Assembly (NCBI RefSeq): GCF_009604385.1 | Contig: NZ_WEGJ01000003.1 | Coordinates: 434,001 to 498,000, forward strand | Source of the DNA: Streptomyces smaragdinus | Lineage (GTDB): Bacteria; Actinomycetota; Actinomycetes; Streptomycetales; Streptomycetaceae | Length of the DNA stretch: 64,000 nt | Direction of reading: 5' to 3' | The notes under the pieces: generated by a model | The model's input: the letters and a program-made list of their open reading frames with translations, nothing else | Databases searched by the model: none | Told to the model about the DNA's origin: nothing | Position numbers and translations under genes: made by a program | In this document: positions 37,211 to 45,741 of the stretch, piece by piece | How the letters are laid out: every line of letters begins with the position of its first letter | Numbering within the stretch: the stretch's first letter is position 1

Positions 37211-38644
37211 TCAGGGCACCTTGGCGGGCGTCGCGGGGCGGGCGTCCGCCGAGCCGAGCAGGGCCGCCGTGCGGGCGGCGGTGGTACGGGCCCAGCGTCC
37301 GGTGGTCAGGGCGCCCGTCGCGAGGACCGTCAGCCCGCAGCCGGTGACGATCCACCAGGCCGGGCGGGCGGCGTCCGTGAAGCTCCCGCCGCCGAGCCCC
37401 GACGCCAGCACCGCGCCGATGACGGCCACGCCGAGCGCGTTGCCCGTCTGCCGGCTGGTGGACGCCACCGCGGCGGCGACGCCCGCCTGGGCGACGGGCA
37501 TCCCGGAGACGGCGGTGTTGGTGATCGGGGCGTTGACCAGGCCGAAGCCGATGCCGAAGAGGATGTACGAGACCAGCAGCCCCGCATTGGACGTCTCCGC
37601 CGTGAACGCCGCGAACAGCACCCCCGTCGCCGCCATCAGCGGTCCCGCGACGAGCAGCGGGGGGCGTGGCCCGTACGAGCCGACGAGCCGCCCGGACAGC
37701 GGCGCGCACACCATGGTCATCGCGGCCATCGGCAGCATCCACAGCCCGGCCTCGAGCGGCGAGTAGCCCCGTACCTCCTGCAGATACAGCGTGTTCAGGA
37801 AGAGGAACCCGGCGAGCGCCGCGAAGGCGCTCACCGCGATGAGCGTCGCCCCGGTGAAGGGGGCGCTGCGGAAGAAGCGCGGGTCGATGAGCGGCTCGCG
37901 GCGGCGCAGTTCGTACGGGACGAACGCGGCCAGCGCGGACAGGGCGGCAGCGAGGGGGACCAGGATCAGCGGGGAGCCCAGACCCTCGTCCGGGGCCTCG
38001 ATGATGGCGAAGGTGAGCCCGCCGAGGAACACGATGACCAGGCCCTGCCCCACCGGGTCGGGGCGGCGCGGGTGCGGGGCGCGGGACTCGGGGACGAAGC
38101 GGGCGGTGAGCGCCAGGGCGAGGAGGCCGACCGGCACGTTGATCCAGAAGATCGACCGCCAGCCGACGGACTCCACCAGCAGCCCGCCGACCAGGGGACC
38201 CGCCGCCATGCTGATGCCGACGACGCCGCCCCACACGCCGATGGCGCGGGCGCGTTCGCGCGGCTCGGTGAAGGTGTTGGTGATGATGGACATCGCCACC
38301 GGGTTGAGCATCGAACCGCCGACGGCCTGCAGCACCCGGGCCGCGATCAGCCATCCCAGACCGGGCGCCAGACTGCACAGCACCGAGGCGAGGGTGAAGA
38401 CGACCAGTCCCGTCCGGAAGGTACGGCGCCGGCCCACCCGGTCGCCGGTCGAGCCCGACAGGATGAGGAACGACGCCAGCACCACCGCGTAGCCGTCGAT
38501 CGTCCACTGCAGGCCCGAGACGGAGGCGTCGAACTCCTCGCGCAGCGTGGGCAGAGCCACGTTGACGGCCGTCGTGTCGAGGCTGACCAGCAGCAGGCTC
38601 ATACAGCAGATGGCGAGGATCAGCGCAGGTCGGCGGCGGGTCAT
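37211..38644 (-). CDS. MFS transporter, DHA2 drug-efflux type
   Basis: 477 residues with about 14 hydrophobic segments. Motifs: LDTTAVNVALPTL in the first helix (motif D1 region), GDRVGRRRTFRTGLVVF (motif A), and AGPLVGGLLVESVGWRSIFWINVPVG (motif C, antiporter signature). Proton-coupled efflux of drugs or metabolites is expected. Stop only three bases from the stop of the convergent glycosidase gene. Start ATG at 38644 with TAGCGT seven bases upstream and no ribosome site, suggesting a leaderless message. Followed upstream by a second MFS gene on the same strand. Confidence 0.88.
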   Translation of the reverse strand: MTRRRPALILAICCMSLLLVSLDTTAVNVALPTLREEFDASVSGLQWTIDGYAVVLASFLILSGSTGDRVGRRRTFRTGLVVFTLASVLCSLAPGLGWLIAARVLQAVGGSMLNPVAMSIITNTFTEPRERARAIGVWGGVVGISMAAGPLVGGLLVESVGWRSIFWINVPVGLLALALTARFVPESRAPHPRRPDPVGQGLVIVFLGGLTFAIIEAPDEGLGSPLILVPLAAALSALAAFVPYELRRREPLIDPRFFRSAPFTGATLIAVSAFAALAGFLFLNTLYLQEVRGYSPLEAGLWMLPMAAMTMVCAPLSGRLVGSYGPRPPLLVAGPLMAATGVLFAAFTAETSNAGLLVSYILFGIGFGLVNAPITNTAVSGMPVAQAGVAAAVASTSRQTGNALGVAVIGAVLASGLGGGSFTDAARPAWWIVTGCGLTVLATGALTTGRWARTTAARTAALLGSADARPATPAKVP

Positions 38645-38651
38645 GACATCA

Positions 38652-38657
38652 ACGCTA
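38652..38657 (-). promoter_or_regulatory. -10 box of a likely leaderless promoter
   Basis: TAGCGT on the minus strand lies seven bases before the MFS ATG at 38644, so transcription would start at the start codon. No good -35 is visible. Confidence 0.35.
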
Positions 38658-38695
38658 ACCGGGGCCCCGCAACGCGGGGACCCCGGGTGCGCCTG

Positions 38696-40168
38696 TCACA
38701 CGACCGTACGCGGCAGGCGCAGGCTCAGCGCGCAGGTGACGCCGACGCCCGCCACCTGCACCGCCAGCGCCCACAGCAGCGCGTCCCGTACGCCCAGCTG
38801 CGGCACCAGCGTCAGGAACAGCGACCCGAGCGTGGCCACCCCCAGCGCCAGGCCGGACTGCTGGTTCGTCACCGCCAGCCCGCTGCCCGCGCCGGCCCGC
38901 GCGGCGGGGACGCCGTTGAGGGCGAGCCGGAAGTACGTCGGCACCTGCAGCCCCTGCCCGAACCCGGCCACCGCCATCCCCGGCGCCAGACCCAGCGGCC
39001 CCAGGTCCGGCCACCGCCACAGCACCGTCAGGGCGATCAGCCCGACGCCCGCCGCCTGGATCAGCGTGCCCCACACCAGCACCCGGCTCCCGTACCGGGG
39101 GACGAGCCGCGGCCCGGTCAGCGAGGCGGCGAAGAACGTCACGCACATCGGGGCGAGCGCCAGCCCCGAGGCCACGGGTCCCAGCCCCAGCCCCGTCTGG
39201 AACGCGACGGCGATCACGAACATGAACCCGCCGAAGCCCAGGAACAGCGGCACGCCCAGCGCCAGCCCCCGCCGCAGCGACGGCTCACGCAGCAGCGTCG
39301 GCGGCAGCAGCGGGCTCCCGCCGGTGCGCTCACCGCGCGCCTCCACCGCGTAGAACAGCCACCCCAGCAGCGGCGCCGCGCACAGCGTCAGCCACGACCA
39401 CAGCGGCCACCCCGCCGCCCGGCCCTCGGTGAGCGGCAGCAGCACCGACGTCAGCGTGGCGCCGAGCAGCACCGTGCCGGCGAGGTCGCCGCGCGCGGGC
39501 CGCTCGGCGCGGGTGTCGGGGACGGCACGCAGTGCCAGGGGCAGGGCGAGCAGCACGACGGGCACGTTGACCAGGAAGATCGAGCGCCAGCCCGTCCCCC
39601 ACAGGTCGGCGGTGACGAGCGCGCCGCCGATCAGCTGTCCGGCGATGCTGGAGATACCGCCGGTGGCGCCGTACAGGCCGAGGGCCTTGCCGCGCCGGTC
39701 GCCGCTGGTGGCGGCGTGGATGGTGGCGAGCACCTGCGGCAGCATCAGCGCGGACGCGGCGCCCTGCGCGGCGCGGGCGGCCACCAGGGTGCCGGGGCCG
39801 GGGGCGATGCCGCAGGCCAGGGAGGTGAGGCCGAAGCCGATCAGGCCCCAGACGAAGAGCCGGCGGCGGCCGAAGGTGTCGCCGAGGCGGCCGCCGAGGA
39901 CGAGCAGGACGGCGTAGGTGATGCCGTAGGCCGCGACCACCATCTCGAGCATCGCCTCGCTCGCGGCGAGGTCGCGCTGGATGGTGGGCAGGGCGACGTT
40001 GACGATGAAGAAGTCGAGCATGGGCAGCGCGGCGCCGAGCAGCACCGTCAGCAGTCCGAGCGAACCGAGCACGGGCGCCTCGGCGCCCGCCGCCCGGCGG
40101 ATATGGGGCCGCACCTCGGCCCGTGACGGCTCCCGGCCGGTCATGGTCTTGGTCGTTGTCTCTGTCAC
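38696..40168 (-). CDS. MFS transporter, DHA2 type, second copy
   Basis: About 490 residues from the GTG at 40168; an ATG at 40144 (MTGREPSR) is a second candidate. Around 14 membrane segments; motifs LDFFIVNVALPTIQRDL, GGRLGDTFGRRRLFVWGL and GGISSIAGQLIGGALVTADLWGTGWRSIFLVNVPV. Member of the EmrB/QacA drug-proton antiporters. Divergent from an MmyB-like HTH gene (40270), the usual arrangement for an efflux pump and its regulator. Tandem with a second MFS gene at 37211 but not obviously a duplication, as their sequences differ widely. Confidence 0.88.
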   Translation of the reverse strand: MTETTTKTMTGREPSRAEVRPHIRRAAGAEAPVLGSLGLLTVLLGAALPMLDFFIVNVALPTIQRDLAASEAMLEMVVAAYGITYAVLLVLGGRLGDTFGRRRLFVWGLIGFGLTSLACGIAPGPGTLVAARAAQGAASALMLPQVLATIHAATSGDRRGKALGLYGATGGISSIAGQLIGGALVTADLWGTGWRSIFLVNVPVVLLALPLALRAVPDTRAERPARGDLAGTVLLGATLTSVLLPLTEGRAAGWPLWSWLTLCAAPLLGWLFYAVEARGERTGGSPLLPPTLLREPSLRRGLALGVPLFLGFGGFMFVIAVAFQTGLGLGPVASGLALAPMCVTFFAASLTGPRLVPRYGSRVLVWGTLIQAAGVGLIALTVLWRWPDLGPLGLAPGMAVAGFGQGLQVPTYFRLALNGVPAARAGAGSGLAVTNQQSGLALGVATLGSLFLTLVPQLGVRDALLWALAVQVAGVGVTCALSLRLPRTVV

Positions 40169-40212
40169 GTCCACCACGATGAGGGCGTTCTCAGGGTGGT
40201 ACCAGAGAGCGT

Positions 40213-40237
40213 TTATCCAGGTATAAGAACCACCTGG
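40213..40237. promoter_or_regulatory. Divergent promoter and possible operator, MFS / MmyB-like
   Basis: TTATCCAGGTATAA (40213-40226) is a near-palindrome that contains a TATAAG -10-like box (40222-40227) for the plus-strand regulator. CCAGG (40217-40221) and CCTGG (40233-40237) add a second inverted repeat. Symmetric DNA over a divergent promoter suits an autoregulated HTH repressor. Confidence 0.35.
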
Positions 40238-40269
40238 CAACAGGCTCCGGGAGACGGCATCCTGGAAGC

Positions 40270-41127
40270 ATGACGACCTCCGCCGACGCCCGCAAGGAGC
40301 TGGCCGCCTTCCTCCGCAGCCGGCGCGAACGGATCTCGCCCGAGCAGGTCGGCATGCCCGCCGGCCGCCGCCGGCGCACCCCGGGGCTGCGCCGCGAGGA
40401 GGTCGCGACGCTCGCCTCGGTGGGGGTGACCTGGTACACGTGGCTGGAGCAGGCGCGTGACATCCAGGTCTCGGGGCAGGTCGCCGACTCCGTGGCGCGG
40501 GCGCTGATGCTGGACGCGGGCGAGCGGGCGCATCTGTTCCATCTGGCGGGGGTGCAGGATCCCGATCCGCAGGACCACTGCCTCGGGGTGTCGGGGGCGA
40601 TCCGGGCCATGCTGCGGCAGCTGGAGCCGTATCCGGCGTCGGTCACGAACGCCCGCTTCGACATCGTCGCGTACAACCGCACCTATGCCCGGCTGGTCGG
40701 CGACCTGGACGCGCTGCCGCCCGAGGACCGCAACGCGCTGTGGCTGGCGTTCACCGACCCCGGCTGGAAGGAGGGGCTGGCGGACCGGGAGGAGTCGATG
40801 CGGCTGATGGTGGCGAAGTTCCGGTCGGTCATGGCCGAGCATGTGGCCGAGCCCGCCTGGAAGACACTGCTGAAGCGGCTGCAGGACGCGTCGCCGGAGT
40901 TCTGCGAGATCTGGGACCGGTACGAGGTGCTGACGCCGGCCAACCGTACGAAGACGTTCCAGAACCGGCTGGTGGGACGGCTCACGTTCGACTACCGCTA
41001 CATGTACCTCCAGCCGAAGGACGGCCCGCGGATGACCACGTACGTCCCGGCGGACACGGAGACGGAGGAGCGACTGCGGCACCTGTACGAGCTGGCCGTG
41101 GGACGGGACGTCCCGGTCACCGTGTGA
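40270..41127 (+). CDS. XRE regulator with MmyB-like ligand domain
   Basis: 285 residues. HTH at about 8-80 with the signature RRTPGLRREEVATLASVGVTWYTWLEQARDIQVSGQVADSVARAL. Residues about 105-270 match the MmyB-like domain: YPASVTNARFDIVAYNRTYARLVGD, WLAFTDP, VAKFRSVMAEHVAEPAWKTLLKRLQDASPEF, FDYRYMYL. Such domains bind hydrophobic ligands. GGAAG lies just before the ATG. Divergent from an MFS exporter, which it likely controls. Confidence 0.88.
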   Translation: MTTSADARKELAAFLRSRRERISPEQVGMPAGRRRRTPGLRREEVATLASVGVTWYTWLEQARDIQVSGQVADSVARALMLDAGERAHLFHLAGVQDPDPQDHCLGVSGAIRAMLRQLEPYPASVTNARFDIVAYNRTYARLVGDLDALPPEDRNALWLAFTDPGWKEGLADREESMRLMVAKFRSVMAEHVAEPAWKTLLKRLQDASPEFCEIWDRYEVLTPANRTKTFQNRLVGRLTFDYRYMYLQPKDGPRMTTYVPADTETEERLRHLYELAVGRDVPVTV

Positions 41128-41172
41128 CAATGGGAGGTCGCCCCACCCCCGTACGTACTGAGGACCGCCCCG

Positions 41173-42303
41173 ATGAGCCAGCTGCAGATAGGACCGCACG
41201 CCGTGGAGCCGCCCGTGGTCCTCGCGCCCATGGCGGGAATCACGAACGCGCCGTTCCGGACGCTGTGCCGGGAGTTCTCCGGCGGCAAGGGCCTCTTCGT
41301 CAGCGAGATGATCACGACGCGGGCGCTGGTCGAGCGCAACGAGAAGACCATGCAGCTCGTCCACTTCGACGCGAGCGAGAAGCCCCGGTCGATCCAGCTG
41401 TACGGGGTCGACCCCGTCTACACCGGCCGCGCGGCGAGGATGATCGCCGAGGAGGGCCTCGCCGACCACATCGACCTGAACTTCGGCTGCCCGGTGCCCA
41501 AGGTCACCCGCAAGGGCGGCGGCTCCGCGCTGCCGTACAAGCGGAATCTGCTGCGGTCCATCCTGCGCGAGGCCGTCGCCAACGCCGGTGACCTGCCGGT
41601 GACGATGAAGATGCGCAAGGGCATCAACGACGACCATCTGACGTACCTCGACGCCGGACGGATCGCCGTGGAGGAGGGCGTCACCGCGATCGCCCTGCAC
41701 GGCAGGACGGCGGCGCAGCACTACGGCGGGACGGCGGACTGGGAGTCCGTCGCCCGGCTGAAGGAGCATGTGCCGGAGATCCCGGTGCTGGGCAACGGGG
41801 ACATCTGGTCGGCGGCGGACGCGCTGCGCATGGTGGCGGAGACCGGCTGCGACGGGATCGTGGTGGGGCGCGGGTGTCTGGGGCGGCCGTGGCTGTTCGG
41901 GGATCTGGTGGCGGCGTTCGAGGGGCGCTCGGCCTTCGCGCGGCCGGCGCTGAAGGAGGTCGCCGCGGTGATGCGGCGGCACGCGGAGCTGCTGGGCGAG
42001 TGGCTGGGGGACGAGGCGCGGGGCGTGATCGACTTCCGTAAGCACGTCGCCTGGTACCTCAAGGGCTTCTCGGTCGGCGGGGACGTGCGCCGGCGGCTGG
42101 CCACGGCGTCGTCGCTGACGGAGATGGACGAGCAGTTCGCGCTGCTGGACCTGGACCAGCCGTGGCCGGAGCAGGGCGCGGACGGGCCGCGCGGGCGGAC
42201 GGCCGGGCGGGACAAGGTCGTCCTGCCGGAGGGGTGGCTGGACGACCCGTACGAGTGCGCGGCGGTGGGCGCGGACGCGGAGCTGGACACGTCGGGGGGC
42301 TGA
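41173..42303 (+). CDS. dusB: tRNA-dihydrouridine synthase
   Basis: 376 residues. FMN-dependent reduction of uridine in tRNA. TIM barrel with PPVVLAPMAGITNAPFR, SIQLYGVDP, HIDLNFGCPVPKVTRKGGGSAL carrying the catalytic Cys, MKMRKGIND, ALHGRTAAQHYGG, VLGNGDIWS and VGRGCLGRPWLF, then the helical recognition domain with FRKHVAWYLKGF. ATG at 41173 after GAGG. Its stop directly abuts the stop of the convergent gene at 42304 with no spacer. Confidence 0.93.
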   Translation: MSQLQIGPHAVEPPVVLAPMAGITNAPFRTLCREFSGGKGLFVSEMITTRALVERNEKTMQLVHFDASEKPRSIQLYGVDPVYTGRAARMIAEEGLADHIDLNFGCPVPKVTRKGGGSALPYKRNLLRSILREAVANAGDLPVTMKMRKGINDDHLTYLDAGRIAVEEGVTAIALHGRTAAQHYGGTADWESVARLKEHVPEIPVLGNGDIWSAADALRMVAETGCDGIVVGRGCLGRPWLFGDLVAAFEGRSAFARPALKEVAAVMRRHAELLGEWLGDEARGVIDFRKHVAWYLKGFSVGGDVRRRLATASSLTEMDEQFALLDLDQPWPEQGADGPRGRTAGRDKVVLPEGWLDDPYECAAVGADAELDTSGG

Positions 42304-42804
42304 TCAGGGCTTCCCCAGGACGCCCTTCCAGGCCCAGCCGTGCTTCAGGACCGTGTCGCGCAGGGGGTCCTTCATCGTGCCGCTCTCGAAGCGGAACGTC
42401 TCCGTCGTCTCCCGCTCGCCGTCGGCGCCGCGGCCGATGGTCCAGTGCACGGACGTGGTGGGGGCCGGGCCGCGGCCGTACTCGCCGAGCGTGGGGACGC
42501 CCTCGATCCACTTGACCTCCCAGTGCTCGTCCAGGGCGCGCACCAGGTGGTCGTCGGGGACCAGCCGCATCCGGATCTTGAACGCCCGGGTGAGCTGGGA
42601 GTCGTAGAAGATCCCCCGCCACCGCGGCTCCGCCATCCGCCACTCCGCGACGACGTCGGCCTCCTCGGGGGCGCCGTCGCGGACGGTGAACGGCTGGTCG
42701 GGGCTGTCGAGCGCGAGGAGCGCGGCCCGCAGCTCGGCGGCGGGGCGCGGCTCGACGTCGCTGTCGGGCCGCTTCGTTCCGGTCAGTCTGTCGAAGAGTC
42801 CCAT
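42304..42804 (-). CDS. Conserved hypothetical protein of the WXG cassette
   Basis: 166 residues. Soluble, begins MGLFDRLTGTKRP with a charged linker, then a folded region with EWRMAEPRWRGIFYDSQLTRAFKIRMRLVPDDHLVRALDEHWEVKWIEG. No signal peptide or membrane segment and no catalytic motif that I recognise. Last gene of a four-gene minus-strand run that includes two WXG-like proteins; 13 bases from the next gene, so probably co-transcribed. Function unknown. Confidence 0.7.
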   Translation of the reverse strand: MGLFDRLTGTKRPDSDVEPRPAAELRAALLALDSPDQPFTVRDGAPEEADVVAEWRMAEPRWRGIFYDSQLTRAFKIRMRLVPDDHLVRALDEHWEVKWIEGVPTLGEYGRGPAPTTSVHWTIGRGADGERETTETFRFESGTMKDPLRDTVLKHGWAWKGVLGKP

Positions 42805-42817
42805 CGGGCCAGCCTAG

Positions 42818-43315
42818 TCAGGACTTCGGCGCGGTGTCCGGGGCCACGGTCGACACAAACTGCTGGAAGTCGTCCAGTACGACGTCGTGCTGGGCCGCCG
42901 TCGAGGTCAGCGTCAGCCGGATGTGCGCGCGCTTGGCGGGATCCGTCGCGTCGACCACGCCCAGATACACCTGCGTCTGGGCAAGTTTGCGGCGCGCCCC
43001 GCCCGCGACGGCGGTGAACTCCAGCCGCTGGCTGAGGCCCGGCGCCCTGGGCGAGCCCGTCTCGCGGCGGGTGAGCACCGCGAGGGTCTCGGACGCGCCG
43101 CGCAGCCGCTGCTCGGACTCCTCGGCGAGCTCGAGCAGCGTACGGGTCGCGGGCATGAAGTCGCCGTCGATGGTGATGTTCGCCGCGAACCCGTCGTCCG
43201 GGTGCGGGTGCAGGGCGACGAAGGCGACACCGGGCGCGCCGATGTCGTCCGGGTCCGCGGTGCGCCAGCCCTCCGGCAGCCGGAACTCGATCGGGACCGG
43301 CAGACCTGCCGCCAT
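42818..43315 (-). CDS. Conserved protein of type VII-like loci, possibly PsbP/DUF1795-like
   Basis: 165 residues, no signal peptide. Begins PIEFRLPEGWRTADPDDIGAPGVAFVALHPHPDDGFAANITIDGD and contains a repeated strand-helix pattern (LLELAEESEQRLRGASETLAVL, AQTQVYLGVVDATDPAKRAHIRLTLTSTAAQHDVVLDDFQQFVSTV). The overall layout resembles small PsbP/Mog1 (DUF1795, LpqN-like) folds that often accompany ESX-type systems; the assignment is tentative. GAGGAG before the ATG at 43315. Sits between the WXG protein and the 166-residue protein. Confidence 0.65.
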   Translation of the reverse strand: MAAGLPVPIEFRLPEGWRTADPDDIGAPGVAFVALHPHPDDGFAANITIDGDFMPATRTLLELAEESEQRLRGASETLAVLTRRETGSPRAPGLSQRLEFTAVAGGARRKLAQTQVYLGVVDATDPAKRAHIRLTLTSTAAQHDVVLDDFQQFVSTVAPDTAPKS

Positions 43316-43337
43316 GTGGGGCTCTCCTCGTCGTCGC

Positions 43338-43379
43338 GTACGTCTTTGCGGGTACGTCTTTGCGGTTACGTCTGTCCGC
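43338..43379. repeat. 14-base tandem repeat, about three copies
   Basis: GTACGTCTTTGCGG occurs twice in direct tandem (43338-43351, 43352-43365), followed by a diverged third copy (43366-43379). It lies in the 70-base gap between two genes of the same minus-strand operon. It could be a simple slippage expansion or an element that changes expression of the downstream genes. Confidence 0.6.
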
Positions 43380-43385
43380 GCGGCG

Positions 43386-44702
43386 TCAGAAGATGCTGTT
43401 CCACGCGTTCTTCACGCCGCCGGCGATGTCGCCCACCGTATCGGTGAACTCCTTCGGGTCGACGGTGACCTCGAAGCCCAGCGCCCCGCCGAGCCCCGGG
43501 GAGATGCCGACCTTGGCCCCGATGTGCCACTTGCCCTGCGCGTCCTTGGTGACGCCGGCGCCCGCCTCGGCGCCGGGGCCGGCCCAGCCCTCGGCGGTGG
43601 CACCGATGCCGATGCCGGCCACGTCGGCGCCGGCGGAGACCTCGCCCTTGGCGCCGGCGAACGCCTCCGCGTTGAAGCCGAGTCCCTCCTTGCCGGCCAC
43701 GACGTTCACCCCGGCCTCGGCGCCGGCGAACGCCTCCGCCGAGCCGCTGACGCCCACGTGGTAGGCGCGGGCGGAGCCCTCGGCCGACGCGCTGGCGCCC
43801 ACGGACGCGGACGCCTCGGCGTCCAGCCCGTCCAGGCCCAGCTTGGCGGCGGCCTCGGCCTTCGCGCCGACGGCGGCCTCGGCCTTGCCGGAGAGCTCGA
43901 CCGGGCCGTTCTGCAGCGTGCCCTCGGCGCTGGCGTCGGCGAGGTTGGCGTGCGCCTCGGCGCTGCCCACCTCGCCCTTGGACCAGTCGGGGCCCTTGGC
44001 CTCGGCGCCGGCGTTGGGGCCGTTGGCCTCCGACTTGCCCTCGCCGACCCAGCCCTCGTCCTTGCCGGCCGGCTGGGTCTTGGTCTCGGCGGTCGCCTTG
44101 GCCACGTCCGCGTTGGCGTCCCCGTTGAAGCCGCCGAAGCCGCCGCCGTCGATCGCGTTGTCGGTGGTCGCGGCGGCCAGGACGCGCTGCACGCTCTGGT
44201 CGTACTCGTCGACGCTCTTGACGGCCTTGGCTATCGCGTCGGTCCACTCCTGCTCCCGGCGCTTGGCCAGGGCCTGGATCTGCGGGTAGTCCGGGTCGTG
44301 GCGGGCGCTCTGCTGCTCCTGCGGGGAGAGCTTGTCGAAGCCGGTGTAGGTCGCCTTGCCGTTGCTGTCGACCTTGAACTCGTTGGCCTCGGCGTCGGTG
44401 ACGATGTCCTTCACGGCCTTCTGCAGCCGGGTCAGCTCGGTGTGCGCGTCACGCAGCACGGTGGAGACCGCCTGCGCCTCGGTCTGCGCGGCGCCGAACT
44501 CGAAGGTCGTGGCCTTGGAGTTGGTCTGGTGGGCGTTGAACGCCTCGCCCTGCCAGCGGCCGTTGTCCAGGGCGCGGGAGACGTGCGTGTCGTAGTTGCC
44601 CTTCAGCTCGCCGAAGCGCTCGCCCATCTTCTGCCAGGCGCCGGCGGCGTCCGACAGCGGCGCCAGATCGGCGGTGACGACGTCCTGGTAGGTCAGTGTC
44701 AT
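43386..44702 (-). CDS. WXG-like protein with alternating Ala/Gly-rich C-terminal domain
   Basis: 438 residues. The first 110 residues form two long helices with a WQG turn at 50-52, the layout of WXG100/LXG exported proteins. A helical linker follows to about 195 (AIAKAVKSVDEYDQSVQRVLAA). Residues about 215-420 are Ala/Gly/Glu-rich with an alternating pattern of small and polar residues (AEASASVGASASAEGSA, SAEAFAGAEAGVNVV), as in amphipathic beta strands. The end has KWHIGAKVGISPGLGGALGFEVTVDP and NAWNSIF. No signal peptide and no known toxin motif. I propose a type VII-type exported protein; the target and use are unknown. GGGGGA before the ATG at 44702. Confidence 0.75.
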   Translation of the reverse strand: MTLTYQDVVTADLAPLSDAAGAWQKMGERFGELKGNYDTHVSRALDNGRWQGEAFNAHQTNSKATTFEFGAAQTEAQAVSTVLRDAHTELTRLQKAVKDIVTDAEANEFKVDSNGKATYTGFDKLSPQEQQSARHDPDYPQIQALAKRREQEWTDAIAKAVKSVDEYDQSVQRVLAAATTDNAIDGGGFGGFNGDANADVAKATAETKTQPAGKDEGWVGEGKSEANGPNAGAEAKGPDWSKGEVGSAEAHANLADASAEGTLQNGPVELSGKAEAAVGAKAEAAAKLGLDGLDAEASASVGASASAEGSARAYHVGVSGSAEAFAGAEAGVNVVAGKEGLGFNAEAFAGAKGEVSAGADVAGIGIGATAEGWAGPGAEAGAGVTKDAQGKWHIGAKVGISPGLGGALGFEVTVDPKEFTDTVGDIAGGVKNAWNSIF

Positions 44703-44718
44703 GCCGTTTCCCCCGTGG

Positions 44719-45180
44719 TCACAGCTGGTTGAGGCCACTGGCGAACGGCTGTCCGGCGTTCACGCCGTTCAGCTGTCCCCCGGTGCTGGTGTCCTGGCCC
44801 TGGAAGAGGGTGCTCGCCCCGCGCAGCGCGCCGAGTTCGCCGCCCAGCCGGCTGACGAGCCGGCCCACCTGGCCCTGCCAGACCGACATCGCGGTGGACA
44901 GGCCCTTCTCGGTCGCCCAGGCGGACAGTCCGTGCAGTCCGCTGTCGGGCTTGGAGAGCATCGACGGCGGGCCGACCGGGGGAGCCGAGACCATCGGCGG
45001 GTGGATCGCCCCGCCGCCCTCGGCGAGCCGGCCGGCGGCCTGGGTGTCGGGAGCGAGGGTGCCCTCGATGTAGGTGGCGGCCCGCTTCTTGTCGGCGGCC
45101 GAGGAGGCGAGCACGCCGTCCCCGCCGCCGCCGGGCGCGGCCACCTGATTCAGCCGCACCTGAACGTCCCCTGTGCTCAC
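44719..45180 (-). CDS. Small WXG-like partner protein
   Basis: 153 residues. Two helical parts (about 22-55 and 84-125) are joined by a Pro-rich linker; the second has WQG at 101-103 (SVWQGQVGRLVSRLGGELGALRGA). First gene of the cassette, 16 bases before the larger WXG-like gene, as expected for a heterodimeric WXG pair. The GTG at 45180 follows GGGGGA. Assignment rests on size, helix pattern, the WQG turn and gene order. Confidence 0.6.
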   Translation of the reverse strand: MSTGDVQVRLNQVAAPGGGGDGVLASSAADKKRAATYIEGTLAPDTQAAGRLAEGGGAIHPPMVSAPPVGPPSMLSKPDSGLHGLSAWATEKGLSTAMSVWQGQVGRLVSRLGGELGALRGASTLFQGQDTSTGGQLNGVNAGQPFASGLNQL

Positions 45181-45341
45181 CGCGATCCCCCAACGTGCCG
45201 TGCGTCACCCGTAGTTGAGCACCACACCATACAGCGTACGAGGCGACCCGCACGCCGAACGCCGGAACCGTCGCGTCCCCGTGTCCAGGCGTTCGAACAG
45301 GTCTGATAGCCTGGCGCGCCGATTCGGCTCTAGGGGGACCC

Positions 45342-45716
45342 ATGACCAGCTCGAAGCTCTTCCCGGCGGCCCTGGCGGTCGGCGCGTTGACCCTGTTCCT
45401 GGCGGCCTGCAGCGTCGACGTGGACACCAACAAGGAGACGGGCACCACCAAGAAGGTCGAGACGGGAGCCACTGGGCCGGCTTCGGTGTCCACCGACGAG
45501 TTGGAGAAGAAGGTGTCCTCCTCGCTGACCGAAACGGTCGGCCAGACCCCGGAGTCGGTCGACTGCCCCGACAGCCTGGAGTCGAAGGAGGGCGCGACCA
45601 CCCGCTGCACCCTCACCGCCGGGGACGGCACCCAGTTCGGTGTCACGGTGACGGCCGGCAAGCCGAACGGCGCCAGCGTGCACCTGAACGTCAAGGTCGA
45701 CGACAAGCCGATGTAG
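45342..45716 (+). CDS. DUF4333-like secreted lipoprotein
   Basis: 124 residues. Signal peptide with lipobox LAAC at residues 20-23, so it is anchored outside the membrane. After a disordered Thr/Lys/Gly segment, a small beta domain follows: VSTDELEKKVSSSLTETVGQTPESVDCPDSLESKEGATTRCTLTAGDGTQFGVTVTA with a Cys pair that could form a disulfide. This is the DUF4333 pattern. Divergent from the WXG pair, so possibly related to that locus. Ligand unknown. Confidence 0.82.
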   Translation: MTSSKLFPAALAVGALTLFLAACSVDVDTNKETGTTKKVETGATGPASVSTDELEKKVSSSLTETVGQTPESVDCPDSLESKEGATTRCTLTAGDGTQFGVTVTAGKPNGASVHLNVKVDDKPM

Positions 45717-45721
45717 CGGCG

Positions 45722-45741
45722 TGGTCCGGGCTACCGGACCA
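45722..45741. terminator. Short hairpin overlapping the regulator stop
   Basis: An eight-base perfect stem (TGGTCCGG with CCGGACCA) and a GCTA loop lie between two convergent genes. It includes the stop codon of the ArsR-like gene (45731-45733), so coding end and terminator overlap. Confidence 0.5.

Noticed and set aside
38072..40126. 684-codon plus-strand frame rich in Gln, Arg and His
   Set aside because: Low-complexity shadow of the two MFS transporter genes.
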